A stretch of 64,000 nucleotides of DNA from Candidatus Riflebacteria bacterium HGW-Riflebacteria-1 (GCA_002839445.1 PGYB01000012.1:1-64000); one strand, 5' to 3'; numbered from the stretch's first letter, positions 1-9,210 are shown. Numbers and translations: made by a program. Notes: generated by a model not told the origin, from the sequence alone.

Positions 1-301
1 TTTCTACCTGAAGCTTATCGGTAGAAAGCTCCTTACAAATCACTGTTCATGGACATGCAGCACATATATTCACCACAAGGTGAATATATAATGACAAAGG
101 TTTGTCCTCGCACCTGGGCGCTTTGTATCCTCAGGCGCCCTGGCACTAGCGCATCCTGCGCGTCGTAATCGTAATCGTTCTCGCCCCCCTATTCTAACTT
201 ATGCCCTGCAAAAAACAAGCTTTTGTCGCATAAATCTGGCCGATTTGGTAACCTGTGCCATAGAGTAAAGTTTTGCGGTTGAGCTGGAAAGGTGAATCAA
301 A
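1..301. other. Intergenic region with two hairpins and a repeat copy
   Basis: No gene is seen in this stretch. Positions 1-8 and 20-27 form an 8-bp inverted repeat that may continue outside the window. Positions 64-74 and 79-89 form an 11-bp AT-rich perfect stem with a 4-base loop. Positions 107-178 hold one copy of the 72-bp repeat listed separately. The rest is presumably the promoter region of the gene at 302. A small ORF on the minus strand here has no recognisable sequence and is not called. Confidence 0.5.
107..178 (+). repeat. 72-bp dispersed repeat, copy 1
   Basis: This segment is the exact reverse complement of 24243-24314, with 72 of 72 bases matching by reading. It carries two CGTAAT-type hexamers (CGATTA on the other strand) at one end. 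An internal GGGCGC...GCGCCC stem of 6 bp can form. A partly deleted relative lies near 55139-55178. It belongs to a dispersed non-coding repeat family in this genome. Confidence 0.85.
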
Positions 302-1666
302 ATGCCTAAATTATCGAGCAACTTGCATAATTCGTTCTTAATGAGATTGCTTCGCTCCGCTCGCAATGACAAAACCATGTCTGGGCATGTCATTGCGAGA
401 AACGAAGTGACGAAGCAATCTCATATTTGCAGAATATTGCAAGTACTTCTACCGGTATATTTTCTGTTAATTCTGGTCTTCTGCGCCATGCCATTCACGG
501 CAAACGCTCTGAGCATCGGCAATACCGTCAGTGATGATGCAGCAAGATTAAAAGTCGCCGCTGAATCGGTCATGACACAGGCTAACAATGTGACCGCCAG
601 CAGCGACGTTGATCATATCTGGAATTATGTCGACCATCTCTGGGCGAACGACCAGCAGATCGAGGCGAAACAATACATCGAGGCTGGCCTGAGCCTGGCG
701 CCGTTTAACTATAAGTATCAGGCGAAACTGGCGTTGATTCTGGCTAAGCAGGGGAACAACGCCGAAGCGTTTGATCGCGCGAGCATTGTTTACCAAAAGT
801 CAGAAGACCCCGCAACAGTTAAGCTTATTCTGGGGCTTCTCGGCAAAGATGATGCAGCGCCGTTCAAGCCAGTCGAAAAAATCGAATTCGCTTCACCAAC
901 TGTTGTTCTGCTGACAATCGGCGATATTAACCCGCTGTTGGTGAAGGAACTGCAGCATAAAATCAGCGACTTCTCCGGCCTTGCAACCGTTGTTTTAAGC
1001 GGCCCGCAAGTTCTGCCGCCACCTGACCGCAGCTATTTCAAATCTGAAATAAAAAGAATGCGCGGCACAATTCTGGCCATGCCCGAGGTTTCAGCTTATC
1101 TTGCAACCAGCAAAATTGACGCTGCCGAGTTGCGAACTAATGATGAAATGTTTGTGCAAACCATGATCAAGTTTCTCGAACAGAGCAACCAGGCCGCTGC
1201 CGACAGTTTCGGCAAAAACATGCAACTCGCCAAATTGCGCGCGCAACAGTGGAAATATGATACGTTGCGCGATTATATCATCGAAAAAGTCAAAAATTTC
1301 AGAAGCCAGAACTGGCTGCTGGTGGGCGTAACCGAGTGCGACCTGTTCATGGAAGACTCCAACTACGTTTTTGCCGGCACCAACCCGCATGCGCAGGCCA
1401 TAATTTCATACAAACGATTTATGGGTGATTTTAACAACGAGCCGCAGAACCGCAAAAGACTTCTGGCAAGGCTTTTCAAACAGTTTCTTTCGGTGTTTGG
1501 CTTTTTAAACGGCATGATACGCTGCACTTTTCCTGACTGCGCCAGGGTTTTTCCAAGAACACTGGCCGAGCACGACGAAAAGCCCGAACATCTTTGCAAC
1601 GATTGCCGGCAGACTCTCGATAAACTCCTGAAGATCAGCATCCAAAAGCCCGAAAAACAACGCTAG
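302..1666 (+). CDS. Archaemetzincin-like (M54) protein without the catalytic HExxH
   Basis: A 454-residue exported protein. Residues ~47-69 form a hydrophobic signal segment ending in AMPFTANA. A helical TPR-like stretch follows (~75-175). The region ~185-440 resembles archaemetzincin: a TVVLLTIGDI start, a VGVTECDLF...NYVFAG block and an IISYKRFM block. The C-terminus keeps the family's second zinc site as G-x3-C-x4-C...CNDC, but the place of the catalytic HExxH reads SVFGF, so peptidase activity is unlikely. ATG at 302 has a fair AAAGGTG site about 8 bases upstream. Codons 14-41 are made by an 84-bp palindromic repeat inserted in frame (341-424), which lengthens the region before the signal peptide. 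Starts at 377 (ATG) or 437 (TTG) are possible. The function is unknown and might be structural or peptide-binding. Confidence 0.7.
   Translation: MPKLSSNLHNSFLMRLLRSARNDKTMSGHVIARNEVTKQSHICRILQVLLPVYFLLILVFCAMPFTANALSIGNTVSDDAARLKVAAESVMTQANNVTASSDVDHIWNYVDHLWANDQQIEAKQYIEAGLSLAPFNYKYQAKLALILAKQGNNAEAFDRASIVYQKSEDPATVKLILGLLGKDDAAPFKPVEKIEFASPTVVLLTIGDINPLLVKELQHKISDFSGLATVVLSGPQVLPPPDRSYFKSEIKRMRGTILAMPEVSAYLATSKIDAAELRTNDEMFVQTMIKFLEQSNQAAADSFGKNMQLAKLRAQQWKYDTLRDYIIEKVKNFRSQNWLLVGVTECDLFMEDSNYVFAGTNPHAQAIISYKRFMGDFNNEPQNRKRLLARLFKQFLSVFGFLNGMIRCTFPDCARVFPRTLAEHDEKPEHLCNDCRQTLDKLLKISIQKPEKQR
341..424. repeat. Palindromic repeat inserted in frame in a coding sequence
   Basis: Two inverted arms, 341-370 and 389-424, carry the motif GTCATTGCGAG...CGAAGCAATCTCAT and flank a short spacer. 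The same motif recurs at 1701-1782. Relatives of this sequence (translated as HCEERSDEAI or similar) are widespread in bacterial genomes. The 84-bp length equals 28 codons, so the host reading frame stays open. Confidence 0.75.
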
Positions 1667-1700
1667 CCCTCTGTCATAATTGAATACATGTTTAAAAAAC

Positions 1701-1782
1701 GTCATTGCGAGGAGCGTAGCGACGAAGCAATCCTTCTGTCCATGAGATTGCCGCGTCGGGCTGAAGCCCTCCTCGCAATGAC
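1701..1782. repeat. Palindromic repeat, second copy
   Basis: The ends are a perfect 13-bp inverted repeat: GTCATTGCGAGGA at 1701-1713 and its complement at 1770-1782. Inner arms GACGAAGCAATC and GATTGCCGCGTC also pair. It sits between the converging genes ending at 1666 and 1827, so its RNA hairpin could help end transcription from either side, though no T-run follows. Confidence 0.75.
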
Positions 1783-1826
1783 AGCGAACCACCGCACTCA
1801 TATGTGACAAAGGACTAGTATTCTGA

Positions 1827-2750
1827 TTACCAGATCATCTCGGGGATTAGAATCTGAATACACGAAAAGCGGGCGCGATCGGCCATATAAAGCGGTGCTA
1901 CCAGGTACTTGCCTTTTACGACGATTGCCGATGAAGAGCCGCCGTCGAGAAAAATTGCGTCGCGCACTTTGGCGAAAACCGGTTCTCGAACCAGAGTGCG
2001 AGCAACCTTGTAAAAAGTGTTGCCAGTTTCAAACACCAGAAAATAGAGATTTCGCTCTGAATCTTGCGCGATAACAGTCTTGCGGCTGTTCTGGTCTGCT
2101 TTGGCAAAACGAAAGCGCTGGCGTTCGTAGGCTTCCATGTGAACGTCTTTGCGATCACGAAGAATCCAGCCGCCGCCACCAATAAGGTTATCGCAGTGAC
2201 CTGACAGAACCTGGGGCACGTTAAACCAGCCACGTTCCTTAAAACCAAGGCGCAACAGTTCGCCGCCAGTCAGGCTCGTTTCACCGAGATACCACGACTG
2301 AACATTCTTTTCGCCGCGAAAAGATGCGACGAAACATCGCGACAACCGGCCCGGAGATTGCCGCAGACCAGCCGGAATGCCGCCATCGCTGACGATCGAC
2401 CCGAGCACACTGCGACTGCTGTAAAACGTGCCATTGACGGCAGCAACAACTTTATAACCCTGCTCTTCAGCTCTTTTGTAATTATCGAGAAGGCCGGTCT
2501 GATCAGTCCATGTATGCACGCGCATTTCGAGTTTGCCCTGCTTGATCTTGAAACCACGAAAGGTCGTGCCCTCGATGATTTCAAAGCCAGCTGGCAGCTG
2601 ACCAAGCTCGGCAACGCTTACCGGCTGCGTCATCCTGGCAAAGGCCTGGCGGGCGCTTTCCTTCAGCTGCGCCTGCAGATCGAAACCATGCACCGGCAAG
2701 CAACCTGCGCCGCACATAATCGCAAACAACGTTATGATAATTTTCTTCAT
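1827..2750 (-). CDS. NAGPA-type phosphodiester glycosidase family protein, exported
   Basis: A 307-residue protein. An N-terminal signal peptide (~1-22, ending MCGAGCLPVHG) precedes a NAGPA/DUF2233 domain (~75-305). The domain shows the family pattern: VVAAVNGTFY, a central GGGGWILRD block and the C-terminal IFLDGGSSSAIVVKG motif. Known members cut phosphodiester-linked sugars (mammalian uncovering enzyme) or act on cell-envelope glycans in bacteria. The substrate here is unknown. It is the last gene of a tight minus-strand run after dnaE (9 bases after the previous stop), so it is probably co-transcribed. A Cys in the signal region could also suggest a lipoprotein, but no clear lipobox is seen. 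Confidence 0.75.
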   Translation of the reverse strand: MKKIIITLFAIMCGAGCLPVHGFDLQAQLKESARQAFARMTQPVSVAELGQLPAGFEIIEGTTFRGFKIKQGKLEMRVHTWTDQTGLLDNYKRAEEQGYKVVAAVNGTFYSSRSVLGSIVSDGGIPAGLRQSPGRLSRCFVASFRGEKNVQSWYLGETSLTGGELLRLGFKERGWFNVPQVLSGHCDNLIGGGGWILRDRKDVHMEAYERQRFRFAKADQNSRKTVIAQDSERNLYFLVFETGNTFYKVARTLVREPVFAKVRDAIFLDGGSSSAIVVKGKYLVAPLYMADRARFSCIQILIPEMIW

Positions 2751-2759
2751 TCCGCTATA

Positions 2760-5498
2760 TTACAACAGATCAGCCACATCCGAAACATCTACTTCAAAAT
2801 AGGTATTGCTCTTGTCGTAGCCATTCTGTTTGGCATAGCCAACCCGCAAAATCAGCGGTATGCGCTTAAACAGCAGCAACTGGCTGCGCAATTCGAGACC
2901 GCAGTCGTAGCGCCAGTCAAAGCTTCCCTGATTTTTAACATCGCCCATTTCCCAGAACAGCTCGGCTATCATGAATTCGTTATAAACCCAGCTGATAAAG
3001 CGGGGAAACCTGACGCGAACCGGGTGGCCGATATGCAGTGAGAACGCGCGCAGCGAGTCGCCGTATTTGTATGAACTGTCGTATGCCCGCATGAAGTCGG
3101 TTCCGCCAAGGCTGAGATCATCGGGGCGCCTGATGCCATCTTTTTTGTCGTCCTGAGCCAGAACCGTGCGGGCGGTCAGCACCCAGTCCTTGCGCAGCGG
3201 AAAATATTCGTTCCAGCGCAGAGACATGCTGTCATAATTCATTTCACCGTCAAATATCTCGTTGCCACGCTTGTAAGAAGCGGTTACCGTGCGCCCTTTG
3301 CGCGGAAAAACCTGATAATATGGCTCTGTTCTTATCGCCCGATGATTAACTCGCGCATAAAGCGAATGATCTTTGCCAACAGTCGGTAATGGCTTGGTAG
3401 TCGGATCTGGATACTTTGAAATGCTGCGTTCGGTGAGATCGAGACCGACAGAAACCGTAGTCGAAAGCGTCAGCGGATACTGCACATCAATCACCTTGGC
3501 CTTGCTGCGCTCGAAATAATCCTGGTCGAGATAGTTCTTTTCGCGAACCGTGTCATGCACTGTAGCAGTGGCTTTTATCTGGCCAAAGCGCTGCATGATC
3601 AGACCCATGTAACCCCAGTTCTTGCTTTCAATACCATACTGCGGAGCGATTACAATGTTGCTGCGACCAAGACGGTCGGTGCGATAACTGTAAATTCCAA
3701 AAACATAGCCTTCTTCATCTTCAGACATGAGCGGCTTCCAGTAGCTGGTGTTGAATTCACTGCGATACTTTTCGCCGCGCACCGGATTGAGCTCCGGTAT
3801 TTCTACTTCGACCGGTTGCACAACTTCCTCTGACTTATAACCGGGAGCCTGGCTTGAAATAGAGGTCTTCCAGAATTCGCCGCGATTGAGAGTAATCAGC
3901 TCAATCTTATCGTTGCTGAAATTGATATCCCAGACACCGCCGGGCAACTGAGTCCACTTCTCAAGAACAAAACCTTCGAGATCAAGCGAAAAAAGCTGCC
4001 TGGTATAAAAGTCTTTCTCAGCGGCAAACCAGATCTTATCTTCACCAAACTGCAGACTTCCGATGTCACCGCTTGACGCGTATAGCTCTATTGGCTTTTC
4101 TTCACGGTCATCACCCTTGATTGAAACGACTATCAGCCGTTTTTTAAAATCAGAGGTTTCGACGGTATAAAAGAGCTCGCGGCATGATTTGCTGAGCGCC
4201 AGGTCAAGCGGGTGCACAGCCTTCGGGAAAGCGTATTCAACACGTGTTGAATTTTTGAACTCAGGGTCAACCGACATTACACGGGTAATGCCACTGCTGA
4301 GCGATGTATAGAAAATGCGGCCGAACTGTTTGCCGAGAGGCTTAAAACTGCCCTTGGCGCTGGCCAGGCAACGACTGCGGCCTTCCGGGGTGACTGAATG
4401 CAGGCCAAGACTCCGCTGTCTCGCACGATTAACCGTGTATTTGCCAATATAGATTTCGCGACTGAACTCATCAACCAGAAGGAGGGGGTGCACGTTTTTG
4501 AGCAGTATTACCGGCTTTTTGTCGCCCTTCTGATAAAAAAGATCATAGGTTTCGGTGCTATAGCGCCGCGACGAGACCCATACCCGCTCATCCGGCGAAA
4601 CATTGCGCAGAGACCTGAAAAAGTGACCGCCAATTTCACGGTCTTCGATCTCAACCACCTGTGATTCGGACTTTTCCTTAAATTCGTTGCACTTGTCACA
4701 GACATAGTCTAAATAGGCTTTGTATGCATCGTTCAGGCTAACGCCGTAGTGCTCGCGAAACTTGCGGTTGAACTCACCTGGTTTGCGCATGATATTCTTG
4801 AGCAGCGCAATCGAAGAGTCCTTGCCGTATTTTTGCGACCAGAATTCGAACATGCTGTGCGCCTGAAACCGCATCTCTTCCTGAATCATCGTCGGCTGGC
4901 TAAGAATTGTATTCAGCTGGTCGAGTGAGTAGAGCCGGTTCTGGCGTGCCATGTCAAGCAGGCGGCTGAAATGAATCGAGTCAAGGGAAAAGGCGTATTT
5001 GAGTGCCAGCCCGTCCATAAACCATTGCGGCACCGCCAGGATTGCCAGTTTTCTCCGCCACGAATTGCTTGAGGCCGCCAGGGTTCGCAGAATCATGATA
5101 TTGGCGAGACTCATGGCAAAGCGCTTTTCGAGAGAATAAGCACGCGTCGACAGCACACCGATTTCTTCGAACATGCCGAGATTGATCCAGTCGAATTCGG
5201 CATCGCTCGAACTGCTGATTCTGTCGTCGTGATCGTTGAGAATAACCGTGGCCTCAAACTGGCGCTGTGCCGGAAATGACTGCAGCAGCTGTTCGCGAAC
5301 TTTGACGAAACCGCTAACCACCCGCGGAACAGCCTGTTCGGCTGAGATTGGGTAATAAAGCCGGATTCCGCCGGTAGCCACTATTTTGTAATCGCCAAGC
5401 TGGCGATAAACATCGTTAAGCTCGACGGCGCCAGCCGCCGAAGCCAGCAAAATCAGCCCCATAAGCACCCAACCACGCAAAAACATCTTCATATACAT
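2760..5498 (-). CDS. Exported peptidase-MA-like / beta-propeller / beta-barrel protein
   Basis: A 912-residue protein with a signal peptide (~1-24, ending LASAAGA). Residues ~30-270 resemble the peptidase MA-like fold (AVPQWFMDGLA, HSMFEFWSQKYG, FNRKFREHYG), but the HExxH metal site is absent: the matching helix reads NIMILRTLA. Residues ~280-560 look like a WD40/TolB-type beta-propeller with repeated short strands. Residues ~600-912 alternate aromatic and polar strands (GRSNIVIAPQYGIESKNWGY, final FEVDVSDVADLL), as in outer-membrane beta-barrels. The second ATG at 5492 is better spaced from AGAGGAA and may be the real start. It follows dnaE by 10 bases. The role is unknown; an outer-membrane assembly or surface role is a guess. 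Confidence 0.6.
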   Translation of the reverse strand: MYMKMFLRGWVLMGLILLASAAGAVELNDVYRQLGDYKIVATGGIRLYYPISAEQAVPRVVSGFVKVREQLLQSFPAQRQFEATVILNDHDDRISSSSDAEFDWINLGMFEEIGVLSTRAYSLEKRFAMSLANIMILRTLAASSNSWRRKLAILAVPQWFMDGLALKYAFSLDSIHFSRLLDMARQNRLYSLDQLNTILSQPTMIQEEMRFQAHSMFEFWSQKYGKDSSIALLKNIMRKPGEFNRKFREHYGVSLNDAYKAYLDYVCDKCNEFKEKSESQVVEIEDREIGGHFFRSLRNVSPDERVWVSSRRYSTETYDLFYQKGDKKPVILLKNVHPLLLVDEFSREIYIGKYTVNRARQRSLGLHSVTPEGRSRCLASAKGSFKPLGKQFGRIFYTSLSSGITRVMSVDPEFKNSTRVEYAFPKAVHPLDLALSKSCRELFYTVETSDFKKRLIVVSIKGDDREEKPIELYASSGDIGSLQFGEDKIWFAAEKDFYTRQLFSLDLEGFVLEKWTQLPGGVWDINFSNDKIELITLNRGEFWKTSISSQAPGYKSEEVVQPVEVEIPELNPVRGEKYRSEFNTSYWKPLMSEDEEGYVFGIYSYRTDRLGRSNIVIAPQYGIESKNWGYMGLIMQRFGQIKATATVHDTVREKNYLDQDYFERSKAKVIDVQYPLTLSTTVSVGLDLTERSISKYPDPTTKPLPTVGKDHSLYARVNHRAIRTEPYYQVFPRKGRTVTASYKRGNEIFDGEMNYDSMSLRWNEYFPLRKDWVLTARTVLAQDDKKDGIRRPDDLSLGGTDFMRAYDSSYKYGDSLRAFSLHIGHPVRVRFPRFISWVYNEFMIAELFWEMGDVKNQGSFDWRYDCGLELRSQLLLFKRIPLILRVGYAKQNGYDKSNTYFEVDVSDVADLL

Positions 5499-5508
5499 TT
5501 CCTCTTGT

Positions 5509-8500
5509 TTATCCTTCTGCTGCTTTAAAACTCTTTCGGTAGCGATTGTTCGGGCGATTTATCGCATCCAGCAAGGGGAACTCAATCTTGAGTGCATTTC
5601 TACCGCATATTTTTTCCCATGATTTGATCAGATTGGCATTGAGATTCACACGAAAGCGCGCCGGCGGCTTGAGAAGAACTTTCGGTCCTTCCGGGGAATT
5701 GATTCTGAGCAAAAACGGCGTGCTGCCTGGGTTCTTCTGCAGAACACCCAGAAGCTTCTGGTAATTTTCGCGCATTGCCACAGAGGGCGGCACAATCAGA
5801 GTTATCTTGGAGAAGCCCTCTTCGTTAAAGTCATCAAGAGTCAGTATTTTTTCGGCATTCACCTTAACCGTGCCGTCGACCAGCTGGGTCTGCACAACCA
5901 TAAACATTGGTTCGTCAATGGTTAAGCGGTGGTGATATTCCTGGTATGACTTCGGAAACAGCGTTACATCAAGCGCGGCGTTATCGGCCTCGATGGTGAG
6001 AAAGGCCATATAATCGCCTTTCTTGGTGATATGGCGCTTATAAGCGGTCAAAATGCCGGCAATGCGACAAATTTTGCCCTCGCCCGCGTCGAGAATGCCA
6101 CTCAGCGTGTGCGTAGAAAAAACCCGGCCAAGCGGTGCCACAGCGTTAAACGGGTCACCGGTCAGATAAAACCCGAAAACTTCTTTTTCGGAGGTAAGCA
6201 GCTCTTTTTCGGTGAGCTCGGGAATCTCGGGCGGCGTCAGTTCAATATCGCCCATTCCCTCGGCCTCTTCGCCAAATACATCAAAAAAGGTAATCTGGCC
6301 GCTGCTGCGATTCTTCTGCACAGACTGGCCTGATTTGAGCGCTTCGACGGCCATGGCGATAAGCTGACTCTTTTTGAGCCCGAACGAATCAAAAGCCCCG
6401 GCCTTGATCAGCGCATCAATAACCCGGCTGTTAACCTGGCGCGTGTCAATTCTGCGGGTAAAATCGCCAAGAGACTTGAACGGGCCATCTTTTTGCCGCT
6501 GCTTGACGATTGATTCGACAGCACCGGCACCAACACCCTTTATGCCGCTCATGCCAAAATGTATTCTGCCGTTGTCGACCTTGAACAGCGCTTCTGAAAT
6601 GTTCACATCAGGTGGATGGATCTCGATGCCCATGGTGCGGCATTCATCTACATACTCGGCGATCTTGTCAGTGTTGCTGATTTCGGCAGAAAGAACGGCC
6701 GCCATGAATTCAACCGGGTAATGCGCCTTGAGATAAGCGGTTCGATAAGTTATCACCGCGTAAGCGGCCGAATGCGACTTGTTAAAACCGTATTCAGCAA
6801 ACCCGGCCATCAGGTCGAATATATCCTGAGCCTTCTGTTCAGGAACACCGCGCTCGACCGCGCCTTTAACGAACAGTTTGCCCATCTTCTCCATGACTTC
6901 GGCAATCTTTTTGCCCATGGCCTTGCGCAAAGCATCTGCTTGCGCCATCGAAAAGTTAGCAAGAACGTTGGCGGTCTGCATAACCTGTTCCTGGTAAAGA
7001 AACACGCCGTAAGTGTCGCGCAGAACCGGCTCTAGATCGGGGTGCGGGTAATCGAGAGACTTGCGGCCATGCTTGCGCTCAACAAAGTCATCGACCATTC
7101 CCGAACTGAGCGGGCCCGGGCGATACATCGCCAGCAGCGCGATAATGTCTTCGAATACTGAGGGTTTGAGGCGTGCAATCAGGTTGCGCATTCCCGCCGA
7201 TTCAAGCTGAAAAATACCAAGGGTCAGCGCCTGCTGCAACAGCTCATAAGCCTTGGGGTCGTCGATAGGAATCTTTTCAAGATCAACGTCGACGCCCTGC
7301 GTGTCTTTGATATTTTCCAGGGCACGCTGCAGGATGGTAAGCGTTTTAAGGCCAAGGAAGTCCATTTTGAGCAAACCGATGCTCTCGATGGCGTTTTTCT
7401 CATATTGCGTCATCAGCTCATCGTTCTTGTCGTAATAGAGCGGAACGATATCCATCAGATCCTGGTGCGAGATAACAATGCCGCAGGCGTGCACGCCGGT
7501 ATGCCGCACCAGGCCATCGACGGTCTCGGCGATGCGCAGCAGCTTTTTCTGCATCTCAGTGCCGTGTTCGACAACCGCTTTTAACTCGGGAACCTCGTAG
7601 AGAACCTTTTTGAGGTGTGTTCCGGGCTTCTCGGGCACCATTTTGGCGATGCGGTCGACCTCGGAAAGTTCCATGCCAAGGACGCGACCGATGTCTCTGA
7701 TCGCCATCTTGGCCAGGATAAAGTTGAAGGTAATGATCGAAGAGACCTTGTTGCGCCCGTATTTGTCGACAACATAGTCGATAACTTTCTGGCGCCCGTC
7801 ATCGCTGAAATCAACGTCGATATCAGGCATGCTGATGCGCTCGGGGTTCAAAAAGCGCTCAAACAGCAGACCATATTTGATCGGGTCGATGTCGGTGATT
7901 CTAAGAAGATAGGCAACGATGCTGCCGGCGGCTGAACCGCGACCGGGCCCGACTGGCACGCCCATTTCGCGGGCAGCTTTGATGAAATCCCAGACGATGA
8001 GAAAGTAATCACAAAAACCCATGCGCTTGATAACCGAAAGTTCGTATTCAAGCCTTTTGGTAAGCACGGCATCTGGCGTTTCGCTGCCATAGCGGCTGAT
8101 CATGCCCTCGTAGCAGAGTTCGGTCATGTAGCTTTCTGAAGTCTTGCCTTCAGGAATCGGAAAATTTGGCAGAATCGACTTGCCGAGTGACAACTGCACG
8201 TTGCAGCGCTCGGCGATACGCAATGAGTTAGAAATCGCCTCGGGGTAGTCGGCGAACAGGTCAGTCATTTCCTGGGGTGACTTGAGATAAAACTCGCGAG
8301 TTTCAAAGCGCATGCGCTTGACGTCGTCGATTTTGGCATTGGTGCTCAGGCAGAGCAGTGCGTCCTGGGCTTCCCAGTCTTCGGGCTTGATGTAATGGCT
8401 GTCGTTGGTCGCGACGATTGGCGCATTGCACGAACGGGCCACTTCAACGAGCTCTCTGAGAATCTTCTGCTGTTCAGGTATGCCGTGATCCTGGATCTCG

Positions 8501-9018
8501 ACGTAAAAGTTCTCAACGCCAAATATTTTCTGGTAGCGTTTTATGGCGGCCTTTGCCGCTTCACGGTCTTCCTTGAGCAGCTCCTGCGGAATTTCGCCGG
8601 CCAGGCAGGCGCTAAGCGCGATCAGGCCTTCGCTGTATTTTTCCATCAGCTCAAAATCGATGCGCGGCTTGTAATAAAAGCCGTCGGTAAAACCAATAGT
8701 CGAGAGCTTGACCAGGTTCTTGTATCCTTCAAGGTTTCGCGCCAGCAGTACAATATGATATGGCGACCGCTCACGCGTGCGATCCTTGTGCGAACCATTG
8801 GTCAGGTAGGCCTCATAGCCGATAATCGGCTTTACACCGCGTTTGAGGGCATACTGGTAAAGTTCAATTGCGCCAAACATGTTGCCGTGGTCGGTGATGG
8901 CGATTGCCGGCATGCGAAAACGCCGGGCCGCATCAATGATTCCCTTGACCGGCGCGGCGCCGTCAAGCAGACTGTAGTGGCTGTGTACATGAAGGTGAAC
9001 AAAATTGGTATGGTACAT
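5509..9018 (-). CDS. DNA polymerase III alpha subunit (DnaE type)
   Basis: The replicative polymerase catalytic subunit, 1169 residues, which is the normal length for DnaE. The N-terminal PHP domain starts with HLHVHSHYSLLDGA. The polymerase core has GPGRGSAAGSIVAYLL and the metal-binding PDIDVDFSD, with the third acidic residue in LLKMDFLGLKTL. The fingers (GVFLYQEQVM, GFNKSHSAAYA), the helix-hairpin-helix region (GIKGVGAGAVESI) and the C-terminal OB fold (~1000-1080, KICRIAGILTAYKR) are all present. It is the first gene of a minus-strand run with two exported-protein genes close behind. No good ribosome binding site is seen before ATG 9018. Confidence 0.97.
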   Translation of the reverse strand: MYHTNFVHLHVHSHYSLLDGAAPVKGIIDAARRFRMPAIAITDHGNMFGAIELYQYALKRGVKPIIGYEAYLTNGSHKDRTRERSPYHIVLLARNLEGYKNLVKLSTIGFTDGFYYKPRIDFELMEKYSEGLIALSACLAGEIPQELLKEDREAAKAAIKRYQKIFGVENFYVEIQDHGIPEQQKILRELVEVARSCNAPIVATNDSHYIKPEDWEAQDALLCLSTNAKIDDVKRMRFETREFYLKSPQEMTDLFADYPEAISNSLRIAERCNVQLSLGKSILPNFPIPEGKTSESYMTELCYEGMISRYGSETPDAVLTKRLEYELSVIKRMGFCDYFLIVWDFIKAAREMGVPVGPGRGSAAGSIVAYLLRITDIDPIKYGLLFERFLNPERISMPDIDVDFSDDGRQKVIDYVVDKYGRNKVSSIITFNFILAKMAIRDIGRVLGMELSEVDRIAKMVPEKPGTHLKKVLYEVPELKAVVEHGTEMQKKLLRIAETVDGLVRHTGVHACGIVISHQDLMDIVPLYYDKNDELMTQYEKNAIESIGLLKMDFLGLKTLTILQRALENIKDTQGVDVDLEKIPIDDPKAYELLQQALTLGIFQLESAGMRNLIARLKPSVFEDIIALLAMYRPGPLSSGMVDDFVERKHGRKSLDYPHPDLEPVLRDTYGVFLYQEQVMQTANVLANFSMAQADALRKAMGKKIAEVMEKMGKLFVKGAVERGVPEQKAQDIFDLMAGFAEYGFNKSHSAAYAVITYRTAYLKAHYPVEFMAAVLSAEISNTDKIAEYVDECRTMGIEIHPPDVNISEALFKVDNGRIHFGMSGIKGVGAGAVESIVKQRQKDGPFKSLGDFTRRIDTRQVNSRVIDALIKAGAFDSFGLKKSQLIAMAVEALKSGQSVQKNRSSGQITFFDVFGEEAEGMGDIELTPPEIPELTEKELLTSEKEVFGFYLTGDPFNAVAPLGRVFSTHTLSGILDAGEGKICRIAGILTAYKRHITKKGDYMAFLTIEADNAALDVTLFPKSYQEYHHRLTIDEPMFMVVQTQLVDGTVKVNAEKILTLDDFNEEGFSKITLIVPPSVAMRENYQKLLGVLQKNPGSTPFLLRINSPEGPKVLLKPPARFRVNLNANLIKSWEKICGRNALKIEFPLLDAINRPNNRYRKSFKAAEG

Positions 9019-9172
9019 AACAGGATTGATTATATCAATTTGCCTCTTATTAGCAAAGAAAAAGCAAATTTTTTACACCGATTGAGGCTGCGGTCGATCA
9101 CAGCATTGGCAAACAACTCTCAGGTGTGTCTGCCGATGCGTTATGGCGATAATATAGCCTGATCTGTGATTC

Positions 9173-9181
9173 TGTTATAAT
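9173..9181 (+). promoter_or_regulatory. Extended -10 promoter for the cyclase operon
   Basis: TGTTATAAT forms an extended -10 (TG-n-TATAAT) about 30 bases before the TTG start at 9211. No convincing -35 is present, as is usual for extended -10 promoters. The prediction is from sequence only. Confidence 0.45.
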
Positions 9182-9210
9182 ATGCCACAGAAAAACATGC
9201 GAGCAAGATA

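Noticed and set aside
1505..1810. A minus-strand frame with HCEEGFSPTRQSH-type sequence
   Set aside because: This is the translation of the palindromic repeat at 1701-1782 joined to antisense of the archaemetzincin-like gene. It is a known source of false proteins.
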